DNA from: Polyangiaceae bacterium | Lineage (GTDB): Bacteria; Myxococcota_A; Polyangia; Polyangiales; Polyangiaceae | Length of the DNA stretch: 64,000 nt | NCBI GenBank assembly: GCA_015075635.1 | Contig: JABTUA010000002.1 | Coordinates: 1,364,001-1,428,000 of the forward strand | Reading direction: 5' to 3' | Shown: in pieces, positions 33,242 to 40,972 of the stretch | How positions within the stretch are numbered: the stretch's first letter is position 1 | Layout: every line of letters starts with the position of its first letter | Notes under the pieces: generated by a model | Database searches by the model: none | Seen by the model: the letters and a program-made list of their open reading frames with translations, nothing else | What the model was told of the DNA's origin: nothing | Program-made: the position numbers and the translations under genes

Positions 33242-34851
33242 GCCGCCAATCCCTCCGGCTCGTCCTTTGGTGCGCCCTGGCGGGCGCCGGCTGCGGCGAG
33301 AGTGACTCGCAAACGGACACGACGTCCGACGTCGCGCGCGCCACCATTGGTCCCACCGGCGGGCAGCTCGTGAGCAAGGACGGCGCGGTCACGTTGCACG
33401 TGCCTGCAGGTGCCCTCAGCCAAGACGTCGAGCTCGCCATCGCCCCCGCCAAGAGCACACCGACCGGCGGGCTGGGCAAGGCCTACGACTTCCTCCCCCA
33501 CGGCACGACCTTCGATCAGCCCGTCTCCCTCGTGTTCGACAACAACTACACGCCGGCTGCTGGCGTCACCGTTGGCGTGGGCATGGTGATAGACGGGCGT
33601 TGGGTGCCCGTGCCGACCTCCGGCCCGGACGCCAGCGGGCAGAAGGTCCTGGCGACGACGCAGCACTTTTCGAGCTACGGAGGCGTCGCGATGCCTGCCG
33701 CTACCGCCGCATGCAACGGTAGCAGCAAGGACCCGTGCCTGTGCGAAGAGGTCGCTTGGAAGACCTGCTGCCAGGCGCAGCAAGCCGGGAACCCCCTCTT
33801 TTCCGTGAGTGCCTGGACGTCGCCCACTGTTTGCGTCTGCTCCAACCCAAAGACTCTCAACGGCATCTTCGATTGCTACGAAGACAAGACCGGCAACGAC
33901 TTTGGCGGCTGCACACGTTGCGAACGCGACTGCTGCACCAAAGCCAAGGCATTCGCTTTCGCTTCCGACGGCGTGTGCGCCTGCAGCCTGCCGGCGGGGG
34001 ACACCTGTCTGCAGCAATGTGCCGCCCAGAACAAAGCCACCACCAAGTGTGAAGCGGCACACAAGGGCGGTGTCACGGCGCCCGAGTGTAGCGGCACGGG
34101 CGGAACCGGCGGCACGGGCGGAACCGGCGGCACGGGCGGAACCGGTGGCATGGGCGGCACGGGCGGAAGCGGTGGAGTTGGCGGCACCGGTGGCATGGGT
34201 GGCACGGGCGGCTCGGGCGGGAGCGCGGGCGCAGCCTCGGGCGGGAGCGCGGGCACAGCCTCGGGCGGGAGCGCGGGCACAGCCTCGGGCGGGAGCGCGG
34301 GCGCAGGTGGGGGCGCGGGCGCGGGTGGAACCGGCGGAAGCGGTGGATGCTCCCTGAGCTTCAGCGATGCCTTCACGACGAACCCGATCAACAACACGTG
34401 GCACGTCGCCGGCTCCGCGTTGCCCATCGGGATGTTCTCGGATTTGACGGTGACCTGGCAGCCACAGGGTCTGGCTACGCCCGGCCTGATGCGCATCTCG
34501 AGCGCGGGCAACGCAAACGCCGACGCACCAGCGACGTTCTTCCCGAGCACCAGCTTCGACGCCTCGGGCTGTGCGTCCGTGAAGGTCAGCTTCAACTACG
34601 TCTTGAGCGCCTTCGACACGGACGGCGGCGCGCCCGTGATCGCGACGGTACAGGTGTACGAAAAAACTACCGGTCAGGCCACGGAGGCGGCGACGCTGCA
34701 ACAGTCCGTGAACCTCACCCAGCGCGTGGTCGACCTGACCCCGTTTCTGCCGGCGTCCAAGGTCTTCGTTCTTCGCTTCTGGGCGGGTCACCCCGTGCCG
34801 ACCCAAGCCTTCTCCTTCGACGTCGACGACGTCGTGGTCTCCGGGAGCTGA
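33235..34851 (+). CDS. ZU5-like domain surface lipoprotein
   Basis: A 538-residue predicted lipoprotein. The GTG at 33235 overlaps the end of the previous gene and precedes the signal LRLVLWCALAGAGC. A ZU5-like module follows (about 35-150): ATIGPTGGQLVSKDGAVTLH, VPAGALSQDVELAI and HGTTFDQPVSLVF. This domain is known from ankyrins and netrin receptors and occurs in bacterial surface proteins. A Cys-rich stretch (about 165-290: CLCEEVAWKTCCQ, CTRCERDCC, CLQQC) and a long Gly/Thr then Gly/Ser/Ala linker lead to a C-terminal beta domain (SFSDAFTTNPINNTWHVAGS onward) resembling galactose-binding-like folds. It is coupled to the barrel gene and shares its promoter. Binding or adhesion is likely; no catalytic site is seen. 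Confidence 0.8.
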   Translation: MVGRQSLRLVLWCALAGAGCGESDSQTDTTSDVARATIGPTGGQLVSKDGAVTLHVPAGALSQDVELAIAPAKSTPTGGLGKAYDFLPHGTTFDQPVSLVFDNNYTPAAGVTVGVGMVIDGRWVPVPTSGPDASGQKVLATTQHFSSYGGVAMPAATAACNGSSKDPCLCEEVAWKTCCQAQQAGNPLFSVSAWTSPTVCVCSNPKTLNGIFDCYEDKTGNDFGGCTRCERDCCTKAKAFAFASDGVCACSLPAGDTCLQQCAAQNKATTKCEAAHKGGVTAPECSGTGGTGGTGGTGGTGGTGGMGGTGGSGGVGGTGGMGGTGGSGGSAGAASGGSAGTASGGSAGTASGGSAGAGGGAGAGGTGGSGGCSLSFSDAFTTNPINNTWHVAGSALPIGMFSDLTVTWQPQGLATPGLMRISSAGNANADAPATFFPSTSFDASGCASVKVSFNYVLSAFDTDGGAPVIATVQVYEKTTGQATEAATLQQSVNLTQRVVDLTPFLPASKVFVLRFWAGHPVPTQAFSFDVDDVVVSGS

Positions 34852-34918
34852 TCACTCACCGTTCCGCGGCGGGTCCCAGGGGGCCTGATCGCCATCATTT
34901 CCGGACCGGGTCGGCCCC

Positions 34919-34948
34919 GCGCAATCTGTTGCGCTCGAATGAGCGCAA
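34919..34948. promoter_or_regulatory. Overlapping palindromes across the LuxR-type start codon
   Basis: TTGCGCTCGAATGAGCGCAA (34929-34948) has perfect 8-base arms and a 4-base centre that contains the A of the start codon at 34939. A further GCGCAA (34919-34924) pairs with the TTGCGC at 34929-34934. This could be an autoregulatory operator or an RNA hairpin that hides the ribosome start. Confidence 0.55.
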
Positions 34949-35991
34949 GTTCCGCCGTAGCCGCCCTGCTTCGGGACCTCGGTCCCGGGCTCGAGGCGCT
35001 TCCGTGGAGCTCGCCGGGCGAGGCGATGGCTTCCTTGCCTGCGTCGCGGCGCGCCGCCTTGCGGCAGTTCACGCGGCAGCTGGGCGAGTCCTGGCTCTCG
35101 CCACGACCGGAGCGGGAGCTTCTCCGCCGGCTCGAGCGGGCTGCGCCAGGCAACATGGTCGGCGTGCACCCGGGGCCAGCCCCTGACAGCCTCCCTTGGT
35201 TGGTCCACACGCGCGGCATGGGCAAGGCCGAGGGCGACCCGATCGAGAATCAACACTTGATCGCCGCGACCTGTCTGTACGACCCGACGCGCCGCGACGC
35301 GTTTTCGGACCGTCCCGTGGCACTGGCCCCGCTCATTCGTCGAACGCCGGTGAACATCGACCCGCTGAGCCTCGTGGACGGCGTCCTGCACCCCAATCGG
35401 CTGTTCCACCAGCTCAGGATGGTGCTCTACCAGAGCGGACGCGTGCGGCTCTTCGTGGGACTCTACCGCGAGCGTGTCAGCGAGCGCTTCGACGAAGGAG
35501 ACCACGCCGCGATGCTCGCCTTGCGCCCAGCCCTTGCGGAGTGGGTTCGCGTCGCGCGTGCCATCGGACTCGCGCCCCTCGGCGATGGCGCGCTGGTCAC
35601 CGCGCTCGGGGCCATCGACCAGCCGGCTCTCTTGCTGAGGCGTGGCAGGGTCGTCTTCGCCAATGCCCTCGGGGAGCGCTGGGTCGGGCGCGTGAAGGAG
35701 TGGGCACGCACGTCACCTCGCGACTCGCGCTTCGCTTCGACCGTACGTTTGTGTCCCAGCGGGTTGGACGTGGAGCTCGTGCTGGTGCGCGCGGAGCGAG
35801 CATGGGATTTTACGGCTCGCCTGACCCCCGCCCTCGTACCCGTGGCCGAGGCCATGGCCGAGGGCTTGTCGGACAAGGAGGTCGCGGACCGGCTACGCCT
35901 GCCCCTGCGCACCGCACGCACGTACGCGCAGCGTGTGCTCGCGCGTCTGCAGATCAGCGACCGGCGGGAGCTCATTCGGCGTCAGCGCTGA
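34939..35991 (+). CDS. LuxR-type transcriptional regulator
   Basis: A 350-residue DNA-binding protein. The C-terminus (about 288-350) is a LuxR/NarL helix-turn-helix: LTPALVPVAEAMAEGLSDKE, VADRLRLPLRTARTYAQRV, LARLQISDRREL, in the usual order. The N-terminal 280 residues are not a receiver domain. A middle part (about 110-220) reads like a GAF-type sensor (RLFHQLRMVLYQSGRVRLFVGL) and the segment near 230-285 (QPALLLRRGRVVFANALGE) like a PAS core. It is therefore probably a ligand-responsive regulator. It lies among the genes carrying the 18-base palindrome and is the best local candidate to bind it. It does not carry that palindrome itself but has its own over its start. Confidence 0.85.
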   Translation: MSASSAVAALLRDLGPGLEALPWSSPGEAMASLPASRRAALRQFTRQLGESWLSPRPERELLRRLERAAPGNMVGVHPGPAPDSLPWLVHTRGMGKAEGDPIENQHLIAATCLYDPTRRDAFSDRPVALAPLIRRTPVNIDPLSLVDGVLHPNRLFHQLRMVLYQSGRVRLFVGLYRERVSERFDEGDHAAMLALRPALAEWVRVARAIGLAPLGDGALVTALGAIDQPALLLRRGRVVFANALGERWVGRVKEWARTSPRDSRFASTVRLCPSGLDVELVLVRAERAWDFTARLTPALVPVAEAMAEGLSDKEVADRLRLPLRTARTYAQRVLARLQISDRRELIRRQR

Positions 35992-36016
35992 GGCGAGCCA
36001 GCGCGGGGTGCTGCCC

Positions 36017-36289
36017 TCACAGGCACGAGCACTCCGGGTCTCCGGCGTCACAGCGACAAAGGCCGGAGCCCGCGGCAGCACCGCCGTCCTGCGCGTTTCC
36101 CCGTTCCCGTTCGCGCTGCCTGTGCTCGCGCTCGGCCTGGTCGCGTCGCTGCTGGGTGTCCACGAGCCCTTCGGGAGGCCCCGAACAGCGTTCGCAGCCC
36201 GCGAGACCCGCCGCGCCCGACAAGATCAGCACCACGGCGCCGATTCGGCTGCGGTTCCGCGCTGTCCCGCCGTGAGCGACCCTCGGCAT
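36017..36289 (-). CDS. Small lipoprotein coupled to the Sel1-repeat gene
   Basis: A 90-residue gene whose ATG (36289) overlaps the TGA stop of the Sel1-repeat gene as TGATG, so it is probably translated by coupling. The signal peptide runs IGAVVLILSGAAGLAGC (lipobox LAGC). The mature part has a charged helical segment (QQRRDQAEREHRQRERERGN) and a short Cys-rich tail (LCRCDAGDPECSCL). The same tail style is seen in other lipoproteins of the window. It has no recognised family. Its coupling to the large gene suggests a shared envelope function. It converges with the LuxR-type gene (25 bases between stops). Confidence 0.7.
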   Translation of the reverse strand: MPRVAHGGTARNRSRIGAVVLILSGAAGLAGCERCSGPPEGLVDTQQRRDQAEREHRQRERERGNAQDGGAAAGSGLCRCDAGDPECSCL

Positions 36290-38916
36290 CAGCGCTTGCG
36301 CGCCTCGAGGGTCGCCGCGCAGTCTTTGGGGTCCGCTCCAAGACTGCACGCGAGCTCTACGTACTTGACGCTCTGAGCGCGGTCCTTGGACCCGCCCCAC
36401 GCATTCCAGTAGGCGTCCGCGAGGCCCCAACAAGCGTTGTGGTGCTTGGCCCCACAGCCCTGCTTCCACAGCTTCCGCGCCAGCTTTCCGTCGGCCTTCA
36501 ACCCCTGGGTCCCCTTGGCGAGCTTGTAGGCGAGCTGCGTGCAGCGCTCGTTGTCTTTGCAGATGTCGTCCAGCCACTCGAGCCTGCAGTTCCAAAAGTT
36601 CGAGGAACTCGCTTCCACCAGGCAGCGCTCCTTGCGCAAGGACTCGGTACGCGCGCTGTCCTTGGGCAACGAAGGGCTACGCTCGTAGAGGCTCGCCAGG
36701 GCTGCGCAACCTTCCGCGTATTTTGCCTTGCAGGCTCGGTCGTAGAAGTCCGCCGCCACGAGGTCGCTTTTCGGCGTGCCACGACCGTCCTGCGCCGTCG
36801 CGCCGGCCAGATGGCAGCTCGCGCCATCCGAATTCTCGCAGCCGATGGTCGCGAAAGCCACGCGACGTTCCTTGTCGGGATGGCGTCGGGCCAGGTAGGA
36901 GCAGGCCAGACGCGCGTAGCCGAGGGTGCAAGACTTTTCGAGCGCCGCCAGCCCTCTTTTCTCGTCGCGCCGAGCTGCGAGAATACCCTCGAAGTAGCGG
37001 ATGCCGGCGTTGTAGCAGCCGGCGCGGTCACCGAGCTCGCAGGCCTTGTCGTAGAGGTCCCGGACCTGGGCCGGGTCGTGTCCAGCAGTATGCGCGAGCA
37101 GGAATCCCTGGTCCTGACAGCCGCGGCCACTGTCGAGCGAGCAGGCTTTCTTCGCGAGCTCGAGCGCGCGCTGCGGGTCTTTGGGCACGGCTCGCCCGAG
37201 CTGAAACGAGAGTCCGAGCTCCGCACAGCCCTCGCCCACGTCGCGCTGACAAGCCGCTTCCAGGATCGCGTTGCCCTGGACTTCGTTTTTGGCCACGTGG
37301 GTCCCGGAAAAGTGGAGCGAGGCCAAATCGCTGCACGACCCTCCGTGGCCGTCGTCACAGGCCGTCTTCAGGTACTGGAGCCCGCGGCTCACGTCCTGCA
37401 CGACTCCGCTTCCCTTGAAGTGCGCCCACGCGAGTTGGCGACAGGCGTTGTTGCCGACCGTGTCGCGCCCTCCGTCGCAGGTCCGGCGGTAGAGCGCCGC
37501 CGCCTTGCCGGGGTCCTGAGGCACCTCGAGGCCTCCCGCGTACATGTAGGCCAGCTCGAGGCAACCCTTGCTCTGACCCGCGTCGCAGCTCTTCTGAAAG
37601 AGCTCGAGGGCCTTCGCTACGTTCTTCGGAGCTCCGCTGCCGTGCTTCAGCTTGGCGCCCCAATTGGCGCAGGAGTACGCGAACCCGCCGGAACAGGCCC
37701 GCTCGAAGAGCTCCACGGCCTTCTCCTGCTCGCCTCGATCTTCGTAGCGAACGGCCAGGTTGTTGCACCCGCGCATTTCTCCGGCCTTGCACGCCGCGTC
37801 TTGGAGCGCGAAGTCGCGGTCGAGATCCTTCGGCAGGCCGGCCTCGCCGCGGGAGTACATGATCCCGAGGCCACTACAGGCGTACTGAACGTTCTTCGCG
37901 CACGCTTGCTCGTAGAGGGCTCGGGCACGCGCAACATCCTTGGCGACTCCGAAGTAGGCGTAGTGAAGGGCGTAGCCGTAGTAGCCGCAGCTCGCCAGAT
38001 CCCCCTTGTCGCACTCGGCGCGGCACTCGGCCGGCTTCGCCGGGTTGCAGACGTAGCCGGTCGAAGCTCGACGGTGTGTGCATTTGCCGGCGACCGGCAC
38101 CAGGCCCTCGGGGCACTCGGTCACGACGGCGTCGTCGGCTCCAGTCTGAGCAGCGTCGAGCGCGACGAGCTCCAGGCGCAGTGCCGATCCGCATCGAGCC
38201 GGCGGCTTCCCCGACTCGACAGATAGCCCCTTGCATGCGCTCGCCTCACCGTCCTTCATCGTGCGCTCGCTGCTCGCGCTCCTGAGCCCGCTCGCGCCGG
38301 CGCCGAAGACTTCCACGGCGCCGGCGATCCGACCCTGCTGCCCGCGCTTGACGGCGAAGGCTCCGAGATACGCACCTCGCACGAAATGCGTCGCCCGCTG
38401 ACACTCCGGGTCGGTTCCCAGAGCGCTCCGGGCGACACTGGGGGTCACTGCTCGGCGCTTGCCGACGGTCGTGAACGCCAAGTCCAGCGCCGAGCCGCGC
38501 TGGAGCTCCGCGGAGATCTTCGCCCCGAAGGCCGGCAAGTTGGCGCGGATCTCGTCGGCGTCGCTCAGCTGCAGCACGTCCTCTTTGGGCTCGACGCCGA
38601 CGTAGCCGTAGCTGCCGGACGCGGCGCAGCCCCGGATCAGCTCCAGGTTCTTGCAGTCGTAGCGCACGAGGGCGAGGCCGTCCTCGGCCATGGCGACCTC
38701 GAGGTCCGCCCGCTCGTGGGAGGTCCAGTCCATCACGAGCGGGGTCGCGCGCTGGGGCACCACTCGGCAACTGCCTTCGCCCAGCGACTCCGCCAGGCCC
38801 TGCTCGGCGCTCGCTTTGCCGAGGCCTGGCTTGCCACGGTAGCAACCAGTAGCGCCCAAGGTGAGTGCTAGGGCAAACGGAAGGGCGATGGACAGCAGAC
38901 GAAATGTGGATGGCAT
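36289..38916 (-). CDS. Cys-rich Sel1-like repeat protein
   Basis: An 875-residue lipoprotein-like exported protein. The ATG at 38916 has GGAGG upstream and a signal peptide ending LGATGC. An N-terminal beta-rich domain (about 30-270) of unknown type comes first. A short Cys strip (CPEGLVPVAGKC, AECRAEC) is then followed by about 15 Sel1-like repeats to the end. Each repeat is about 36 residues with a pair of Cys (GCNNLAVRYEDRGEQEKAVE, ALELFQKSCDAGQSKGCLEL, GVVQDVSRGLQYLKTACDDG). This is the arrangement of the HcpA-type Cys-rich SLR proteins. Such solenoids bind other proteins. Copy 4 of the palindrome lies 36 bases upstream. Confidence 0.9.
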   Translation of the reverse strand: MPSTFRLLSIALPFALALTLGATGCYRGKPGLGKASAEQGLAESLGEGSCRVVPQRATPLVMDWTSHERADLEVAMAEDGLALVRYDCKNLELIRGCAASGSYGYVGVEPKEDVLQLSDADEIRANLPAFGAKISAELQRGSALDLAFTTVGKRRAVTPSVARSALGTDPECQRATHFVRGAYLGAFAVKRGQQGRIAGAVEVFGAGASGLRSASSERTMKDGEASACKGLSVESGKPPARCGSALRLELVALDAAQTGADDAVVTECPEGLVPVAGKCTHRRASTGYVCNPAKPAECRAECDKGDLASCGYYGYALHYAYFGVAKDVARARALYEQACAKNVQYACSGLGIMYSRGEAGLPKDLDRDFALQDAACKAGEMRGCNNLAVRYEDRGEQEKAVELFERACSGGFAYSCANWGAKLKHGSGAPKNVAKALELFQKSCDAGQSKGCLELAYMYAGGLEVPQDPGKAAALYRRTCDGGRDTVGNNACRQLAWAHFKGSGVVQDVSRGLQYLKTACDDGHGGSCSDLASLHFSGTHVAKNEVQGNAILEAACQRDVGEGCAELGLSFQLGRAVPKDPQRALELAKKACSLDSGRGCQDQGFLLAHTAGHDPAQVRDLYDKACELGDRAGCYNAGIRYFEGILAARRDEKRGLAALEKSCTLGYARLACSYLARRHPDKERRVAFATIGCENSDGASCHLAGATAQDGRGTPKSDLVAADFYDRACKAKYAEGCAALASLYERSPSLPKDSARTESLRKERCLVEASSSNFWNCRLEWLDDICKDNERCTQLAYKLAKGTQGLKADGKLARKLWKQGCGAKHHNACWGLADAYWNAWGGSKDRAQSVKYVELACSLGADPKDCAATLEARKR

Positions 38917-38952
38917 GCCCTCCAGGATCACCGCTGGCAGGCAGGCGGCGCA

Positions 38953-38970
38953 TGTCGGCACATGCTGACA
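38953..38970 (-). promoter_or_regulatory. 18-base palindromic operator, copy 4
   Basis: Read on the minus strand it is TGTCAGCATGTGCCGACA, 36 bases before the ATG at 38916. The 5' arm TGTCAGCA is identical in all four copies and three of four share the 3' arm TGCCGACA. Confidence 0.75.
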
Positions 38971-39044
38971 GTGTCGATTAACCCTCGAGGATCCGTCCTC
39001 GAAGACGCTGGGATCCCCGTAGCCCGGCCCGCGACGACCTCCGA

Positions 39045-39283
39045 TCAGTGCGGTGAGGTCTTCACGCTTACGGTCTCGATGCTGCCGTCCGGGCGCATCG
39101 AGTGGCGGGTGCCATTGCCCCAGACTTTGGCGCCCAGCGTTGCTCCCAATCCATGAAGCACGCTCGGTGCATGGCGGCATCTGAGAAAAGCCAGAGCTGA
39201 TGATCCGCATCGTCGATGAAGTGACTCGTCGCGACGCGATCCTCGGCGGCACCGAGAGCCTCGCTGCAAATCGCGCAGAGCAT
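39045..39283 (-). pseudogene. Frameshifted small zinc-finger-like gene
   Basis: The first part reads MLCAICSEALGAAEDRVATS and AAMHRACFMDWEQR, giving a CxxC...HxxC metal-site pattern. In that frame the end is meaningless. One frame over, the following bases read VWGNGTRHSMRPDGSIETV and then stop at 39045, a plausible native end. The two parts together look like one small protein broken by a short deletion and frameshift near 39125-39150. An in-frame extension upstream to 39316 exists but adds no signal. The remaining bases between 38971 and 39044 and between 39284 and 39379 contain nothing I recognise. Confidence 0.45.
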
Positions 39284-39379
39284 GCCTGGGTAGATGAGAG
39301 CTGTGTCGGGACCCACGCCTTGCGCGGACGGCCGAGGGCCGGTCGCCGTGGGCGTCGAGCGCGCCGGCGATGAGCTCGC

Positions 39380-39667
39380 TCACCGGCGCCGGCGCCGGAG
39401 CCCGATCGCCCCGACTGCTGCCGCCGCGAGCAGCGCCGGCCAGGAGCGGTCGCTCCCACCGCCCGGCAGCGCGCAGCCGCAGCCGCCGCTCACCGCGTCG
39501 TCGTCACCGGTCGCCGCCGGATCGACGAAGCCGAGCTCGCCCAGATCGCCGCTGGAGCAGGCCTCGCCCTTGTCGCCGAGGCCGGCCTTCTGGTCCGGGT
39601 TCACCACCGTCGGGCAGTTGTCCACCGCGTTGAACACGCCGTCGCCGTCCAGGTCGTCGTCGCAGGC
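39380..39667 (-). repeat. Right copy of the 288-base direct repeat
   Basis: This is the 3' end of the intact NlpC/P60-like gene; the partner copy is 29282-29569. Together they bound the block containing all four 18-base palindromes. Confidence 0.9.
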
Positions 39668-40972
39668 GTCGCCGACGCCGTCTTCGTCCGAGTCTTCCTG
39701 GCTCTCGTGGGCGAGGTCGGGGCAGTTGTCGCTGCCGTTCGGCGTGCCGTCGCCGTCCAGGTCGTCGTCGCAAGCGTCGCCGATCCCGTCGCCGTCGGCG
39801 TCGGTCTGGGTCGCGTCGGCGACCTCGGGGCAGACGTCCGTCGCGTCGAGCACTCCGTCACCGTCGTCGTCGTCGTCGCAGGCGTCGCCGCTGCCGTCTC
39901 CGTCGGCGTCGGCCTGGTCCGCGTTGGCGTCCGTCGGACAGTTGTCCTCTGCGTCGGTGATGCCGTCGCCGTCGTCGTCCGCCTCGCAGGCGTCGCCCTT
40001 GCCGTCCTTGTCCGTATCGGTCTGCGCGGTGTTCTTCACCAGCGGGCAGTTGTCCTTGGCGTCGGGGATGGTGTCCGCGTCGTCGTCGTCGTCGCAGGCG
40101 TCGCCTTTGCCGTCCTTGTCCGTGTCCAGCTGGCTCTTGTTGGCGACGGTGGGGCAGTTGTCCTTGGTGTCGAGGATCGTGTCCCCGTCGTCGTCCGTGT
40201 CACAGGCGTCGCCCTTGCCGTCCTTGTCCGTGTCGGTCTGCGCGGTGTTCTTCACCAGCGGGCAGTTGTCCTTGGTGTCGAGGATCGTGTCCCCGTCGTC
40301 GTCCGTGTCGCAGGCGTCGCCCTTGCCGTCCTTGTCCGTGTCCAGCTGGCTGGTGTTCTTGTTGGACGGGCAGTTGTCCTTCGAGTCGGCGATGCCGTCG
40401 CCGTCCTTGTCGGGGAAGTCCTGGACGTTGTCGCGCCGGATGGCCTTGTAGCTCGAGCTGATGCTGCGACCGCCGCGCACGCAGCCGTACGAGCAGCCCT
40501 TGCACTCGATGGCGGTGACCCAGCCCCAGGGGTCGCCGCTCTCGTACAGGAAGATGTGGCCCGCGCCGTTGGTGTTGTAGACGAACGAGTCGGCCTTCTT
40601 GGCGCTGCCGCGCGAAATCGTGCTCCAGTGGTAGCTGTTGTTGTCGAAGTGGTAAGTCGAATACGGGTGCGAGTCCGTCGTCACGGCGATGGCGCTCGGG
40701 ACCTGCCAGGCCTTGGCGACGAAGCCGGAGCAGTCCGCGCCGTAGGACCCGGAGTGCGAGCAGCCCGGGCAGCTGCCGGAGCACGAGCCGTAGGCGGTGG
40801 AGGTCGTGCTCCAGCGGCCGTGGCCCCACCAGTACGAGAACTTCACCACGCCCTTGCCGCGCGTGATGATCTCGTCTCGGGTCATGGCGGGCGGCGCGGC
40901 CAGCGCCGGCAGCGCTACACAGAGGCCCGCACCGACCAGCGCGAAGCGCAAGAGCGAGTCGAAGCGGCTCAT
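39380..40972 (-). CDS. NlpC/P60-like cell-wall hydrolase with TSP3 repeats and MYXO-CTERM tail
   Basis: A 530-residue secreted protein. The ATG at 40972 overlaps the stop of the propeller gene (ATGA). The signal peptide is cleaved after ALAA. Residues about 30-175 match a papain-like NlpC/P60 or amidase fold, with DCSGFV (Cys81), GHIFLY (His139) and IEC (Glu156) as the likely catalytic triad. This family cleaves gamma-D-Glu-diaminopimelate or related bonds in peptidoglycan. Eight TSP3 calcium-binding repeats follow (DxDxDGxxDxxDNCP). The tail GGCGCALPGGG, a membrane helix and RRRRR form the MYXO-CTERM signal. Its last 288 bases are duplicated at 29282. The upstream operator array matches that of the SpoIID/M15 operon. 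Confidence 0.87.
   Translation of the reverse strand: MSRFDSLLRFALVGAGLCVALPALAAPPAMTRDEIITRGKGVVKFSYWWGHGRWSTTSTAYGSCSGSCPGCSHSGSYGADCSGFVAKAWQVPSAIAVTTDSHPYSTYHFDNNSYHWSTISRGSAKKADSFVYNTNGAGHIFLYESGDPWGWVTAIECKGCSYGCVRGGRSISSSYKAIRRDNVQDFPDKDGDGIADSKDNCPSNKNTSQLDTDKDGKGDACDTDDDGDTILDTKDNCPLVKNTAQTDTDKDGKGDACDTDDDGDTILDTKDNCPTVANKSQLDTDKDGKGDACDDDDDADTIPDAKDNCPLVKNTAQTDTDKDGKGDACEADDDGDGITDAEDNCPTDANADQADADGDGSGDACDDDDDGDGVLDATDVCPEVADATQTDADGDGIGDACDDDLDGDGTPNGSDNCPDLAHESQEDSDEDGVGDACDDDLDGDGVFNAVDNCPTVVNPDQKAGLGDKGEACSSGDLGELGFVDPAATGDDDAVSGGCGCALPGGGSDRSWPALLAAAAVGAIGLRRRRR

Noticed and set aside
36439-38226. A 595-codon open frame opposite the Sel1-repeat gene
   Set aside because: It is an antisense shadow produced by high GC and the codon bias of the real minus-strand gene. 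It has no ribosome site, signal or recognisable domain.
29282-39667. A phage, transposon or integrative element with its own integrase
   Set aside because: No transposase, integrase, resolvase, capsid or terminal inverted repeat is readable. Only the direct repeats suggest mobility, so no mobile-element class is called.
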